Positions 53,998 to 63,422 of a stretch of DNA of 64,000 nucleotides are shown piece by piece. The notes under the pieces are model-generated. The model searched no databases. It was not told the origin of the DNA and saw only the letters and a list, made by a program, of their open reading frames with translations. Location of the stretch: positions 38,940,918 through 39,004,917 of the forward strand of contig CP136062.1 of assembly GCA_032622095.1 (NCBI GenBank). Direction: 5' to 3'. Every line of letters starts with the position of its first letter. The stretch's first letter is position 1. The DNA comes from Siphonodentalium dalli. Taxonomy: Eukaryota > Mollusca > Scaphopoda > Gadilida > Siphonodentaliidae. The translations under genes were made by a program, and so were the position numbers.

Positions 53998-55203
53998 GGT
54001 GATATTTTCAGGGATATTCCTCCCTACATAAAATGTGTTGGACCACTCCCCAATAGCTACCCTATAATGCTAGGATATTTCAACATACACCACCCCGCAT
54101 TTTAGAGATGCCCTAAATAAATAAATAAATTATTAAAGAGATATATTCACTTTTTATTATCAATCGGTATATCATATCACAAATGCATACATGTTATTCA
54201 ATGGTATTGAGTGCAGGGGTATAGGAATGCAAATATAATGTCATTTTGTGTTTGTTTTTAAGATCTTGACTGAAACAATTGAACACCACCACGCTCAGTC
54301 TTCCTCAAAATAAAAAGTTTCTGACATTAAAGCCACATGTCGGCTCGGGTCCCAAAATACACATAATATTATTCGCTTTTGATTTTTTGTCAGTATCGAA
54401 ATGGGTAGATACATATCTGAACTTTACTTTTCTGCGAGCATTTTGTAATCTAAAAAGACGAATTGAAGTAATGAAAAATATAACTGTGAATACGGAGGTT
54501 CGAATGAGCCATGTCCGTTTAAACTTTAAACATTCGACATACTTTCTTATGAAACCAAGTGGTAGCGTCACAGTTACATTAATTCCTGTATATATATCTG
54601 CAGTCCATTTTCAAATACTAACATTACCATATCAGAAAAATAAGCTTCAATTAGCTATGGGTTCCGATATGTATATTTTTCCAAAAGTTATCATTCTAGA
54701 AGGGTTGGAAATACATATGCATCACGGTTGCCTCCGTGGTTTGTTCTTTTCGTTGTTTAGGGTGAACAATTGGATGAATACAAATTAAATGGAATTAAGG
54801 ATGGGTGGGTCCCAAAATTCTGGAAAATACCCCCCCCCCCGACATCACTACGAAAATTGGTAGCCCTACTGGACTCAGAAAAGTGACGCTTCGTCTATCT
54901 TTTAGATCATTTCACTTTATAACTGTCAACATTATTGTACACAATAAATACAACAAAGCTCAGTCAGAATATGTATAATTCCACAATAAATCATAATTCA
55001 TATGTAATCTCTCCGTAAGTTTGTAGTATAGTTCCCTTTGTTATTAACCCGAAATATAGCCATAGTGGGTAGTCTATAGTTAACTTGAGTTAGACTCAAA
55101 TTCTTCGCAGTGGGTACAGGTGAACAATTAATATTATACTGTAAAATCATCTATATCAAGAATAACGTAAAATATAGATATACATTGTCTTTATGTTCAT
55201 TAT
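53998..55203. other. Stretch with one unexplained 169-codon frame
   Basis: Apart from the frame at 54279-54788, described separately, no repeat or domain was recognised. Confidence 0.4.
54279..54788 (+). CDS. Hypothetical open frame, 169 codons
   Basis: This is the longest frame outside recognisable repeats. It starts MNTTTLSLPQNKKFLTLKPH, has mixed hydrophobic stretches and ends FRVNNWMNTN. No signal peptide, motif or family is recognised, and an 88-codon frame opposes it. A frame this long is uncommon but possible by chance at this base composition. It could be a single-exon fragment or part of an unrecognised element. Confidence 0.2.
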   Translation: MNTTTLSLPQNKKFLTLKPHVGSGPKIHIILFAFDFLSVSKWVDTYLNFTFLRAFCNLKRRIEVMKNITVNTEVRMSHVRLNFKHSTYFLMKPSGSVTVTLIPVYISAVHFQILTLPYQKNKLQLAMGSDMYIFPKVIILEGLEIHMHHGCLRGLFFSLFRVNNWMNTN

Positions 55204-55976
55204 TAAAGGTACTCAATCCGATCAGACGATCCCCATACCATCAAGATGGAACAACAACAACATATCTTCAAAATGCGCTTTAGTTAATATCAGAGTCGAT
55301 TTATTGCAACAATATAATTCTAACCACTGTCAACTATGGTATCAAATTTCCAAAAACTTGTTATTTATCAGCATGTTGTTTAACAAAATATGGCCGTATG
55401 GGGGGGGGGTCCTCCTTACTTGAAATTACCAACAGCTCCCCCTTGAACCAGACCAAACTCACATGTTTACGAAATACGAACTACAATTTGCGCCCCCCAT
55501 ATTGGGTTAGGTTGGAATTATTCCACTGGTACCTCAAACTTTCTTACTGCATGGTTGGCAATTTCAAACCTGACACCACCCAAAGGTTGGAGAAATTCCA
55601 ACTGGCAACAATTTCGGGACCAAAATTTGAACTAAATAAAGAAAAATTTGCTACTGTTGATCTTAAAACAAGAAATTTCCCACTAATTATTGGTTGGAAA
55701 ATAAAACATGAGTATCTCGAAACTTGACCGTATTACAGCTTGATTTTAGAGTTATCCATCCTCATCCGCAATTTTGTCCGAGACCCTCCGTTTTACCACG
55801 TGTTTCTGGGCCACATATTATTACACATCTCGAGAAATAACAAACTTCAAAAATCGATATCTGATCACTCTGAGCTTTGACGGGTGGGTTCCTCGACTCG
55901 AATGAAATTTTTTGTTTTACCCCGAAGCCAACGAAAAGGTAATTTAGGAGCGTCTGATCAGATTGAGTACCTTTAA
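55204..55976. mobile_element. TIR family I element with an internal insertion
   Basis: The left end AAAGGTACTCAATCCGATCA and right end ATCAGATTGAGTACCTTTAA are present. At 773 bp it is ~325 bp longer than the family norm. Extra sequence begins near the G run at 55400 (TTACTTGAAATTACCAACAG) and ends near 55740, before GATTTTAGAGTTATCCATCC resumes. Confidence 0.75.
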
Positions 55977-56143
55977 CACGTACACAATAACTGTTGCATG
56001 TTGAAACCTTTGTTATCTGTTTTGCAGAATGTTAATGTCGCAGTGTTTTCCTAATGCTCACTTCCATGATGTAATAGTCTTATTTGAAAGCGATAGTCAA
56101 GTTTGATGTAAGCGTATATATATATATTGAAAACGGAAACAGT

Positions 56144-56733
56144 TTAAAGGTACTCCATCCGATCCGACGGTCCACATATCATCAAGATACAACAACAACA
56201 AAACATTTCTTCAAAATACGCTTTAGTATTCAGAATCGATTAATTGCAACAAAATAATGCTAACAACTGTCAACTACGGTATCAAATTTCCCAAAACGTG
56301 CTATTTATCAACATTTTGTTCAACGAAATTTGGCCGTATTACCAGTCTGGTATTACCACTTGATTTTAGAGTTATCAATCTTCATCCGCAATTTTGTCCG
56401 TTTCACGACGTTTTTCTGGGCCACAAATAATTGCACATCTCGAGAAATAACGAACTTCAAAAATCGATATATGATCACTCTTGAGCTTTGATGGGTGGGT
56501 TCCTCGACTCGAATCAAATATATTTTACCCCCGAAGCCAAAGAAATAGTAAATTAAACATTGATGTGTCCATAACAATGGTTTCAACGCACGACATAGTT
56601 TTATTGGATGCATTTTACATATATTTATAATACAATAAGAACAAACGATATATATTTTCTTGATGACTGTGATTTTACAGACTTTTGAGATACTTCCCAT
56701 GTACCAACTTGGACAGCTGTGAGTACCTTTAAC
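56144..56733. mobile_element. TIR family I element, interrupted before its right end
   Basis: The left end AAAGGTACTCCATCCGATCC and body run to GAAATAGTAAATT near 56553. About 165 bp of unrelated sequence follows, then GTGAGTACCTTTAA at 56718-56731 as the putative right end. The 151-codon minus-strand frame (56353-56808) crosses it and has no family resemblance. Confidence 0.6.
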
Positions 56734-56794
56734 ATAACTGTTGTAGCCATCACACGATCCGAAATAAATCACGTCACTGTTGTGGTAATCAATG

Positions 56795-57122
56795 TTAAAG
56801 ATACTCAATCCGATTCGATGGTCCCCATATCATCAGCAAAAAACAACAACAACGACATTTTTTTAAATGCCGCGTCAGTTATCAGAATCGATAAATTGCC
56901 CACACATAATACTAACCACAGTCAACTATAGTATAAAATTTCCCAAAACCTGTTATTTATCAACATTTTGTTCAACTAAATTTGGCCGGTTTTTCAATTA
57001 TATGATATCTGATCACTCTGAGCTTTGATGGGCGGGTTCCTCGACTCGAATCAAATATTTATTACCCCCGAAGCCAAATAAATAGTATTTTGCGAGCGTC
57101 AATTCGGATTATGGATCTTTAA
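56795..57122. mobile_element. TIR family I element, internally deleted
   Basis: The left end AAAGATACTCAATCCGATTC and right end ATTCGGATTATGGATCTTTA flank 328 bp. The segment from GATTTTAGAGTT to the middle of the right third is missing. Confidence 0.7.
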
Positions 57123-57343
57123 ACAGACAGCTGTATTACATGTATACTATATATCAGAATGGTGTTGTTGTGTGTTTCTTGAACCATTTTAGCATTGTTG
57201 TGGTTCCGGGTGAAAGACGTGGTCACATATTTAGTGCAAAGGTCACATGGCGTCCCACATCTGAGTAGAATTAATACATGTATATGTGGATGATTGATAA
57301 TACGGAGAGATTACATATGTGGAAACCATACCCGATATGTAGA

Positions 57344-57570
57344 CTATCGGGTTATGATTTCGCAGATATAACCCCGGGTATCTGATGCACATGAGTAATC
57401 GGCATAGTCGTACTGAGTACGCTGCAGCATCACACAGTTATATGATGTCCTGCTACTCGGCAACCCGGGTCCCCAATTCGTCCACATTGAGCTGCCATCA
57501 TTGTGAACCCATGTTCCCTCGTGGAATGCATCATTCCCATCTATCCAGTACCAGCCTGAGACTTCTGTAG
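57344..57570 (-). CDS. Terminal exon of a C-type lectin domain protein
   Basis: On the minus strand a strong 3' splice site (TTAAATTCTCTTTTGCAG) precedes an exon that begins with two bases of a split codon. It encodes 74 residues before TAG. The peptide includes GWYWIDGNDAFHEGTW, then SSMWTNWGPGLPS, then YNCVMLQ, then DYSC and GYICE. This order (WIGGND-like, G.W.W.DG, NWGPG.P, C-V, C, Y-I-C-E) is the C-terminal half of a C-type lectin domain, with three conserved cysteines. The usual EPN and WND calcium/sugar motifs are replaced by LPS and YADYSC, so canonical calcium-dependent sugar binding is doubtful. Upstream exons should lie at higher coordinates; only intron-like sequence, a MITE and the LINE are seen there. 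Whether the gene is functional cannot be told. Confidence 0.85.
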
Positions 57571-57588
57571 CTGCAAAAGAGAATTTAA
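57571..57588 (-). promoter_or_regulatory. 3' splice site of the lectin exon
   Basis: Minus-strand pyrimidine-rich tract TTCTCTTTTG ending CAG immediately before the exon at 57344-57570. Confidence 0.75.
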
Positions 57589-57765
57589 TTCGACGTTAAC
57601 TGAATGAGGTCGTATCCGGAGCAGCACACTCGGTTTCATTCACGTTTTCTGAATTTAATGAGAAATTTCAACATTCTTGTAGGCGACGCTAACTGGACGT
57701 CGTAACACTGGGAGCAGTTTCATTCGCGATATGTGCATTTGATGAGAAATAGAAAGGACGGGCGT

Positions 57766-58368
57766 ATATGTGACCCGCCATATCAAATCCAGTCGTAAGT
57801 CGGGCTTTTTTTTACCCTGTGCCAATGCATTCTCTTATATATGCGAGTCGACCATAGGTCGCCTCGCATATATAAGAGAATGCATTGGCCAAACAATTTT
57901 TTACAATTTTAATAATTTTTTCTTGTATTCTTTAACAATTTTATAATTTCACCCATACAGAGCCCCAGACTAACATGAGCAGACGACACTCTTCTATACG
58001 CTTCTATATATGTGTGGGGCTCCCTGCAGGGTAATGGATATTTTTTATCATTTTTTTTAAATAAATGTTTCTTACAATTTTTAGGACATAAAATAAAAAA
58101 CATCCATTACCTTGCAGGGAGCCCCACACATATATAGAAGCATATAGAAGAGTGTCGTCTGCTCATGTTTGTCTGGGGCTCTGTATGGGTGAAATTGTTA
58201 AAGAATACAAGAAAAAATTATTAAAATTGTAAAAAATTGTTAGGCCAATGCATTCTCTTATATATGCGAGGCGACCTATGGTCGACTCGCATATATAAGA
58301 GAATGCATTGGCACAGGGTAAAAAAAATCCCGACTTACGACTGGATTTGATATGGCGGGTCACATATA
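57766..58368. mobile_element. GTGACCCGCC MITE, long palindromic copy, TATA flanks
   Basis: TGTGACCCGCCATATCAAAT at the left and its inverse at the right are flanked by TATA on both sides (57766-57769 and 58365-58368). Unlike 3514-3979, the central segment is present twice in inverted orientation (CAGAGCCCCAGACTAACATG near 57959 and its inverse near 58160). The ~600-bp element is therefore almost one palindrome. Two hairpin modules lie at 57821-57889 and 58243-58312. Confidence 0.88.
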
Positions 58369-58521
58369 AGTTTAATAGGCAAAACATCCTTATAAGGACA
58401 GTATGCAAACATATTAATATATAGTTGTACATTGAACAATACAATAAATGATATAATAATAGATGGTAATATATAACCATTTAAGTACAGCTGAATGTGC
58501 ATAGGGTCGTCTCGTCTTCAT

Positions 58522-59005
58522 TTATTCATTGCTTATGAGGCGAAGCTCATCGCGTGCGGAAAATAATTTTCGGATTATATGACATATTGAAGTGCATGAA
58601 TTTGAAATATTGTTGGATAGGATTTTGACAAGCTGTTCAGTTTGTGTCATGTTTTCAAAGTCTGGGAACTGTGTCTTCATAAGAGTTATTAGTTCGAGCC
58701 GCGGTGTGCGGTAAGCACTACATTCCAAAAGAAAGTGTTTTTCATCTTCAATAGCATCATCGGAACAAAATATACATAGTCTTTGTTCCAATGCCGTCGG
58801 TGGTTGGATGTGGCGTCCCTTTTCAATAGCCAGTTTATGATTACTTATACGCAGTCTAGTAAAAACGATTCTATTTTCTATTGATGGTGTGTGAAGAAGA
58901 TAAGGTTCTATTTCGTACTTAAGTTTGAAAAGTCGGTATGTTCGTAATTTATTACTTCCCGTTTTTGAGCATTCATCAGTGAGACTCTGTCTGAAATATA
59001 TATAA
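58522..59005 (-). pseudogene. LINE ORF2 C-terminal region with zinc knuckle (downstream of Helitron)
   Basis: Starting from the Helitron boundary the frame reads IYFRQSLTDECSKTG, then RTYRLFKLKYEIEPYL, then RIVFTRLRISNHKLAIEKGR, then LCIFCSDDAIEDEKHFLLEC, and ends RDELRLISNE-stop. The Cys-X2-Cys-X7-8-His-X4-Cys pattern with IEDEKHFLLEC is the C-terminal knuckle of many jockey/CR1/L2 elements, thought to bind RNA or DNA. The ATG-initiated frame reaching 59280 includes ~92 residues of Helitron sequence and should not be annotated as one protein. Confidence 0.85.
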
Positions 59006-59851
59006 CTAGAAGGTGACCCGACTTCGTCCGGGCTATTCAAAAACCAAATTTCAAGTCGATTGCTCCACCCGTTTCCTTGATCTGGTCTGCGCATGCGCGA
59101 AGCTGGTGTCGCACGTGCTCGGCGACCCGATAAAATTCGTATCCGGGGCAAGATACATTCACATACCAAATTTAAAGTCAATATCTCAACCCGTTTCCGA
59201 TATCTCGTCTGCGCATGCGCGAAGCTGGCGTCGCACGTGCTCGGCGACCCGATAAAATTCGTATCCGGGGCAAGATACATTCACATACCAAATTTCAAGT
59301 CGATAGCTACACCCGTTTCCGAGATATATAGCCCAATGTCATTTGCGGATACCTCGGCCGGTGATGAGTTAACGCGACACAGTCAAATGCATCGGCAGGG
59401 TGAGAGTTAACGTAATCTAACTTTATTACCTCTGACGACGTCATAGAATTTACGCATTGATTTTATCCTGATAAAAGATCGCACCAATTGTATCTAATAA
59501 TTGAGGCAGATAACTAAAACGGATACATACATATTATATATCGTTGGAAAGATGAAGCCACACAGATTCTAACCGTGCAAATTATATGACTGGCAATTTA
59601 TTATTCGCGCTATATCGTATCGATTTGTGAGCACCGAACTGAAATATATTAGCGCAAAACGGCGTAAAAACAGATTTGACCTCCGCACGTGAAAAGTTGA
59701 CCTCGCACGGACAAATAAATATGCCTATGTTCGTCTCCGGCCGAAAATACCCTAAAATACCAAATTTCATCGAAATTGGCTTAGTCGTTTTCGAGTCCAT
59801 CGATTTCAAACACACAAACAAACACACAGATCTTTCAAAATATATAATAGA
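59006..59851 (-). mobile_element. Non-autonomous Helitron inserted in the LINE ORF2
   Basis: Minus strand: the 5' end after host A is TCTATTATATATTTTG, then GTTTGTTTGTGTGTTTG. The 3' end has the hairpin CCCGGACGAAGTCGGG, then TCACCTTCTAG, followed by host T. These are Helitron rules: A|T target, TC start, CTRR end, hairpin a few bases upstream. Removing 846 bp leaves an open LINE frame, GAAGATTAT followed by TATATATATTTC (EDYYIYF). No Rep/helicase. Two ~122-bp internal repeats lie at 59043-59286, with a third start at 59287. Confidence 0.92.
59043..59330. repeat. ~122-bp tandem repeat inside the Helitron
   Basis: ACCAAATTTCAAGTCGAT, TCTGCGCATGCGCGAAGCTG, TCGCACGTGCTCGGCGACCC and TATCCGGGGCAAGATACATT repeat twice, with a third partial unit. 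Arginine- and serine-rich frames on either strand here are artefacts. Confidence 0.93.
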
Positions 59852-61797
59852 TAATCTTCAATAAGATTTCTTTTGAATTGACTCAGAACTGGACCCAGAT
59901 TGTTTAGGTCTGCAATATTCCACCCCAGTGATTCTGCCGTTTTGAAGATTGATTTCTTAACCGATGCCACTTGTTGTTCCAACGCAGCATTACGGAGCAG
60001 ATTACAGTCCGACCGTGAAATTATCTTAATTACATAAGATGAAAGTCTGCATGCCACGTCAATAAATAATGGATGGCTCCCTAACTCGGCGCGAACCGCG
60101 TTGTTCGAAGAAAATCTGCCGACTCCGAGTAACCGCTTACAATATTTTATGTGTACCTTCTCACATGGAAGGCGGTCGTGATTTTTAGTGGTTATTTCCA
60201 CACCCCATATTTCGCTACCATATAACAATATCGGCTTAATTAATCTATCGAAGAGTTTTACAGAAGTCACTAGTGGAATCGGTGCGTCGTTTGTACATGC
60301 GTTAAATAAAGAATGCATTGCTTTGAGTCCTTTAGCACTCAATTCTTCCATTGCATGTGAGAATCTACCCGTATTACTAAATTTAATTCCAAGATAATTG
60401 TATTCATTAACAATTTCCAAATTTTGATTTCCAATGTGAAAGTCTGGTAAAGTTTTTGTTTTCCTACTTCTAAACACCACACATTTAGTTTTATCAGTGT
60501 TCACGGTGAGTTTATTGTTCTCAGTGTATCTATTTAGTCTGTTTAGACAGCACTGTAGCCCACTTGGAGTATCAGAAAGTAAAACCAGGTCGTCAGCGAA
60601 TAAAATGTGATTAAGTGTATCATTGCCTAAATGGACAGCCTCGCAAGGACTGTCAAACTCTTTTTTAATGTCGTCAATAAAGATTTTGAACAGGTTTGGG
60701 GACAATATGTATCCCTGCCTAACACCTATCGTGGATAAGCATGGAGGCCCCAACCCTTTGTTTGTTTTGGTGATATAGTAGCTATTGTCATATAGTGACT
60801 GTATTATCCGTAGTATGAGTCCCTTAATGCCCGCGCATTTTAATTTTTTTAAAAGTAATTGTCTGTTTACTGTATCGAACGCTTTTCTGAAATCTATGAA
60901 TGCAGCATATAGGGGCTTTCCCAATCGTTTGTATTTTTGAATGGCCGCGTGCAGAACAAATGCTCCATCAATGGTGCTCTTCCCTTTCGAAAAACCAAAT
61001 TGGTTTTCGCTGATAATATTGTTTACATGTAAGAAATCGATTAACCGACGATTAATTATTTTGTTAAACAATTTACCGACCGCCGATGATATTGCTATAG
61101 CCCTGTAGTTATTGGGATCACTTTTGTCTCCTTTTTTGTGAATTAAAGTGAGGGTAGATTCGCTCCAATCACTCGGATAATGTCCTGTCTCCAGAATTAA
61201 GTTAAACAATTTTACAATTTCATCAATTATCAATGGAACGAGTGACTTCAGCAATTCGTTCGAAATTTGGTCGGGTCCAATCGCCTTTCCGTTTTTTAGT
61301 TCTCTTGTAGCGCCAAGAACTTCCTCTGTCGTGATATCATCATTATTGATAGCTTGATTACAAGTTTGATATGTGTCCGAAGATAATCCACAATCTGGAT
61401 TATCAGGTTTCGGACAATAAAGCTCAGTCAAAAAATCAACTGATCGATCAGCATCAAGTTCATTTTGTGAGAGCGGTCTCTGCCGCATTTTTGTTATGAT
61501 TTCCCAATATTGTTTTGGGTTGGTTGTTTCTAAAGTATCTAGTTTACAATATATATCTGCGTAGAATGCTCGTCGTTTAGCCTTCAGCGCCTTTTTGTAC
61601 GCTTTTCGTTTCACATGGTATCGCGTTCTTAGGTTTGGGTCAAATGGGTTATTCCTCATATCATTAATGATTTTTCCGAGATCGCGCTTAAATTCCCTAC
61701 ATTGTCCGTCAAACCATTTTCTTTTACGCGGAGTTTTCTTCCTATTAACTACCCTTCGTACACATGCGTACATGTTTACGTCTTTTACTATTTGCAT
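59852..61797 (-). pseudogene. LINE ORF2 reverse transcriptase
   Basis: RNA-directed DNA polymerase that would copy LINE RNA at a nicked target. In the ATG-initiated frame the fingers motif KAIGPDQISNELLK lies near residue 171, QFGFSKGKSTIDGAF near 266, the first catalytic aspartate motif IDFRKAFDTV at 301-310, GVRQGYILSP at 358-367 and FADD at 400-403. The usual residue after RQG is C or D; here it is Y. A thumb/connection region follows (KLFDRLIKPILLYGSEIWG). The frame reads into the Helitron at ED-Y and gains about 15 foreign residues to 59806. Upstream it is open past the ATG, overlapping the endonuclease frame out of phase. Confidence 0.93.
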
Positions 61798-62828
61798 AAG
61801 GTCTTTGGTCGCATTTTGGCACCATAAACATCATGCTGATAGTGATACGTTTTATAATCAGCTAAGCGTCCGCGAATGGACGTATTATGCATGGCGTTGC
61901 GTAATTTCTCCTCACTATGCTCTGCCCATTTAAGATGTGTTCTAAGTTGGGTATATTTATATTTGTTTTGTGATTGGCATCGTTCATTGTCATATTTTAA
62001 GTGAAGAACTAATTGACAATGGTCAGAGAATTCAGTTGGAAGTTTAACACAAAAGTAATCAACCGCGCAAAGAAAACTCTCTGTTATAAGGATATAATCA
62101 ACGACGCTCGCCCCATTATATTGATAGCTTGTGAAATGACCAAGTCTATCGCCTGTAGATCGTCCATTAATTACACGAATACCACAACTTCGGCTGAGAT
62201 TTATGAGCTGGCGACCAAAAGAGTTTATACGACTATCCATACTGGCTCTATTGGGGCACGTGTCAATTATGTAATCAGCTGGGAGTGGCGTGTGCTTATC
62301 ACTGTCAGATACCACGTGGTCTGGCAATTCACCTGTGCGTGCATTGAAATCCCCGCCGAGAATTAATAGTTCACCGCTCTTGTATCGAGCTAAAGCCTTC
62401 TCGACACATTCAAATATATCATCGTCTTTATCTTTCGTCTTCCAAAAACTAGAATTGCTGGGCGGAATATACAATGACACAAATATTACTTTTGTGGATT
62501 GGTTAAGCATTTGACCATCGAACTCGACACATAGTGCTACCTCGTTTACAGTGTAGACTTTTCGCATGTACTTTTTGAATTTTGAGAGAAAATAAAAGGC
62601 TATACCACCCTTTTTCTTGGCCTGGGAACGACTTAAATTTAGATTTTCATACCCTTCTAAATGAATATCTGGTGAATCTTGATGCCACGTTTCTACCAGA
62701 GTAATAAACTCATATCTCTCTATTTGGTTTCTAAAATCTGGATCTCTTATTTTTTTACGGATCCCTTGCACATTCCAGCTTGTATATCGGATTGTATTAC
62801 TGTGATCTGTTGAACTAGTGTCAGACAT
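61788..62828 (-). CDS. LINE ORF2 endonuclease domain (APE type), frameshifted from RT
   Basis: 346-codon frame. The APE-like endonuclease nicks target DNA for target-primed reverse transcription. Visible motifs: SWNVQG at 17-22, the catalytic glutamate in LVETW (E46), FVSLYIPP at 116-123, LGGDFNAR at 157-164 (D160, N162), VVDYILI at 242-248, and FSDHC at 267-271 (D269, H270). All expected catalytic positions are present. The ATG at 62828 is a reasonable start, since family proteins begin shortly before the WN motif. The frame ends ten bases past the RT ATG in another phase; family members normally fuse both domains in one ORF, so a single-base indel near the end is likely. Confidence 0.9.
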   Translation of the reverse strand: MSDTSSTDHSNTIRYTSWNVQGIRKKIRDPDFRNQIERYEFITLVETWHQDSPDIHLEGYENLNLSRSQAKKKGGIAFYFLSKFKKYMRKVYTVNEVALCVEFDGQMLNQSTKVIFVSLYIPPSNSSFWKTKDKDDDIFECVEKALARYKSGELLILGGDFNARTGELPDHVVSDSDKHTPLPADYIIDTCPNRASMDSRINSFGRQLINLSRSCGIRVINGRSTGDRLGHFTSYQYNGASVVDYILITESFLCAVDYFCVKLPTEFSDHCQLVLHLKYDNERCQSQNKYKYTQLRTHLKWAEHSEEKLRNAMHNTSIRGRLADYKTYHYQHDVYGAKMRPKTLCK

Positions 62829-63422
62829 TATTTCAGTGTACTAGCCATGGAGCTGGTAAGATTTCCTATTCTCCCTACAATTGTACAATTTACCTAAATC
62901 AAACATTTGAAGTATACGTATATAATGCGTTTATACTAATAAAATTTAACAACAATACTAAAAAACAAAGAGTATACCATTATAGTGCTTCATCGTGCAT
63001 GGCAACAGCATAATCTACAGAGGGACACATTTTACTTAAGGAATATTTTGAAATCATACAGAAATGAAAGTTACTTATCCACTGGGCGAAATGCTTTTGT
63101 TTGCTTTCATAACACATATTGTTTACACTGATGGCCTGTTATTGTATCCACATTGGTTCGTATGAAGATCGTTATAGATGATTTGATAACAAGCTGGTGG
63201 TCATCATTTAATTGATACATGGTGCTAACAAGTGAGATTATGGTAGATAATTACCAACAATGCGTTCATTGTCGGTACATAAAACGTGCCGACTTAAAGG
63301 GTCGATGTCGGATGTTAAACAAGTAATTAAAAACGTTATTCAATTTGTATACAAGTGCGATGAAACCAAAGTCCATCTTACTGGAGATTAAGCTGTGCCA
63401 TGCCTACAAAAACCACATGGAA
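62829..63422 (-). other. Inter-ORF spacer of the LINE
   Basis: 594 bp between the ORF1 stop and the ORF2 start with no recognisable domain or repeat. It is longer than usual for two-ORF LINEs, so it may contain an old insertion or a decayed ORF1 tail. Confidence 0.4.

Noticed and set aside
57385-57570. 61-codon plus-strand frame
   Set aside because: It is the antisense shadow of the C-type lectin exon, which explains its length.
59013-59410. Two plus-strand frames (80 and 105 codons) and the N-terminal part of the 252-codon minus frame
   Set aside because: They read through the 122-bp Helitron repeats and have no relation to the LINE protein they adjoin.
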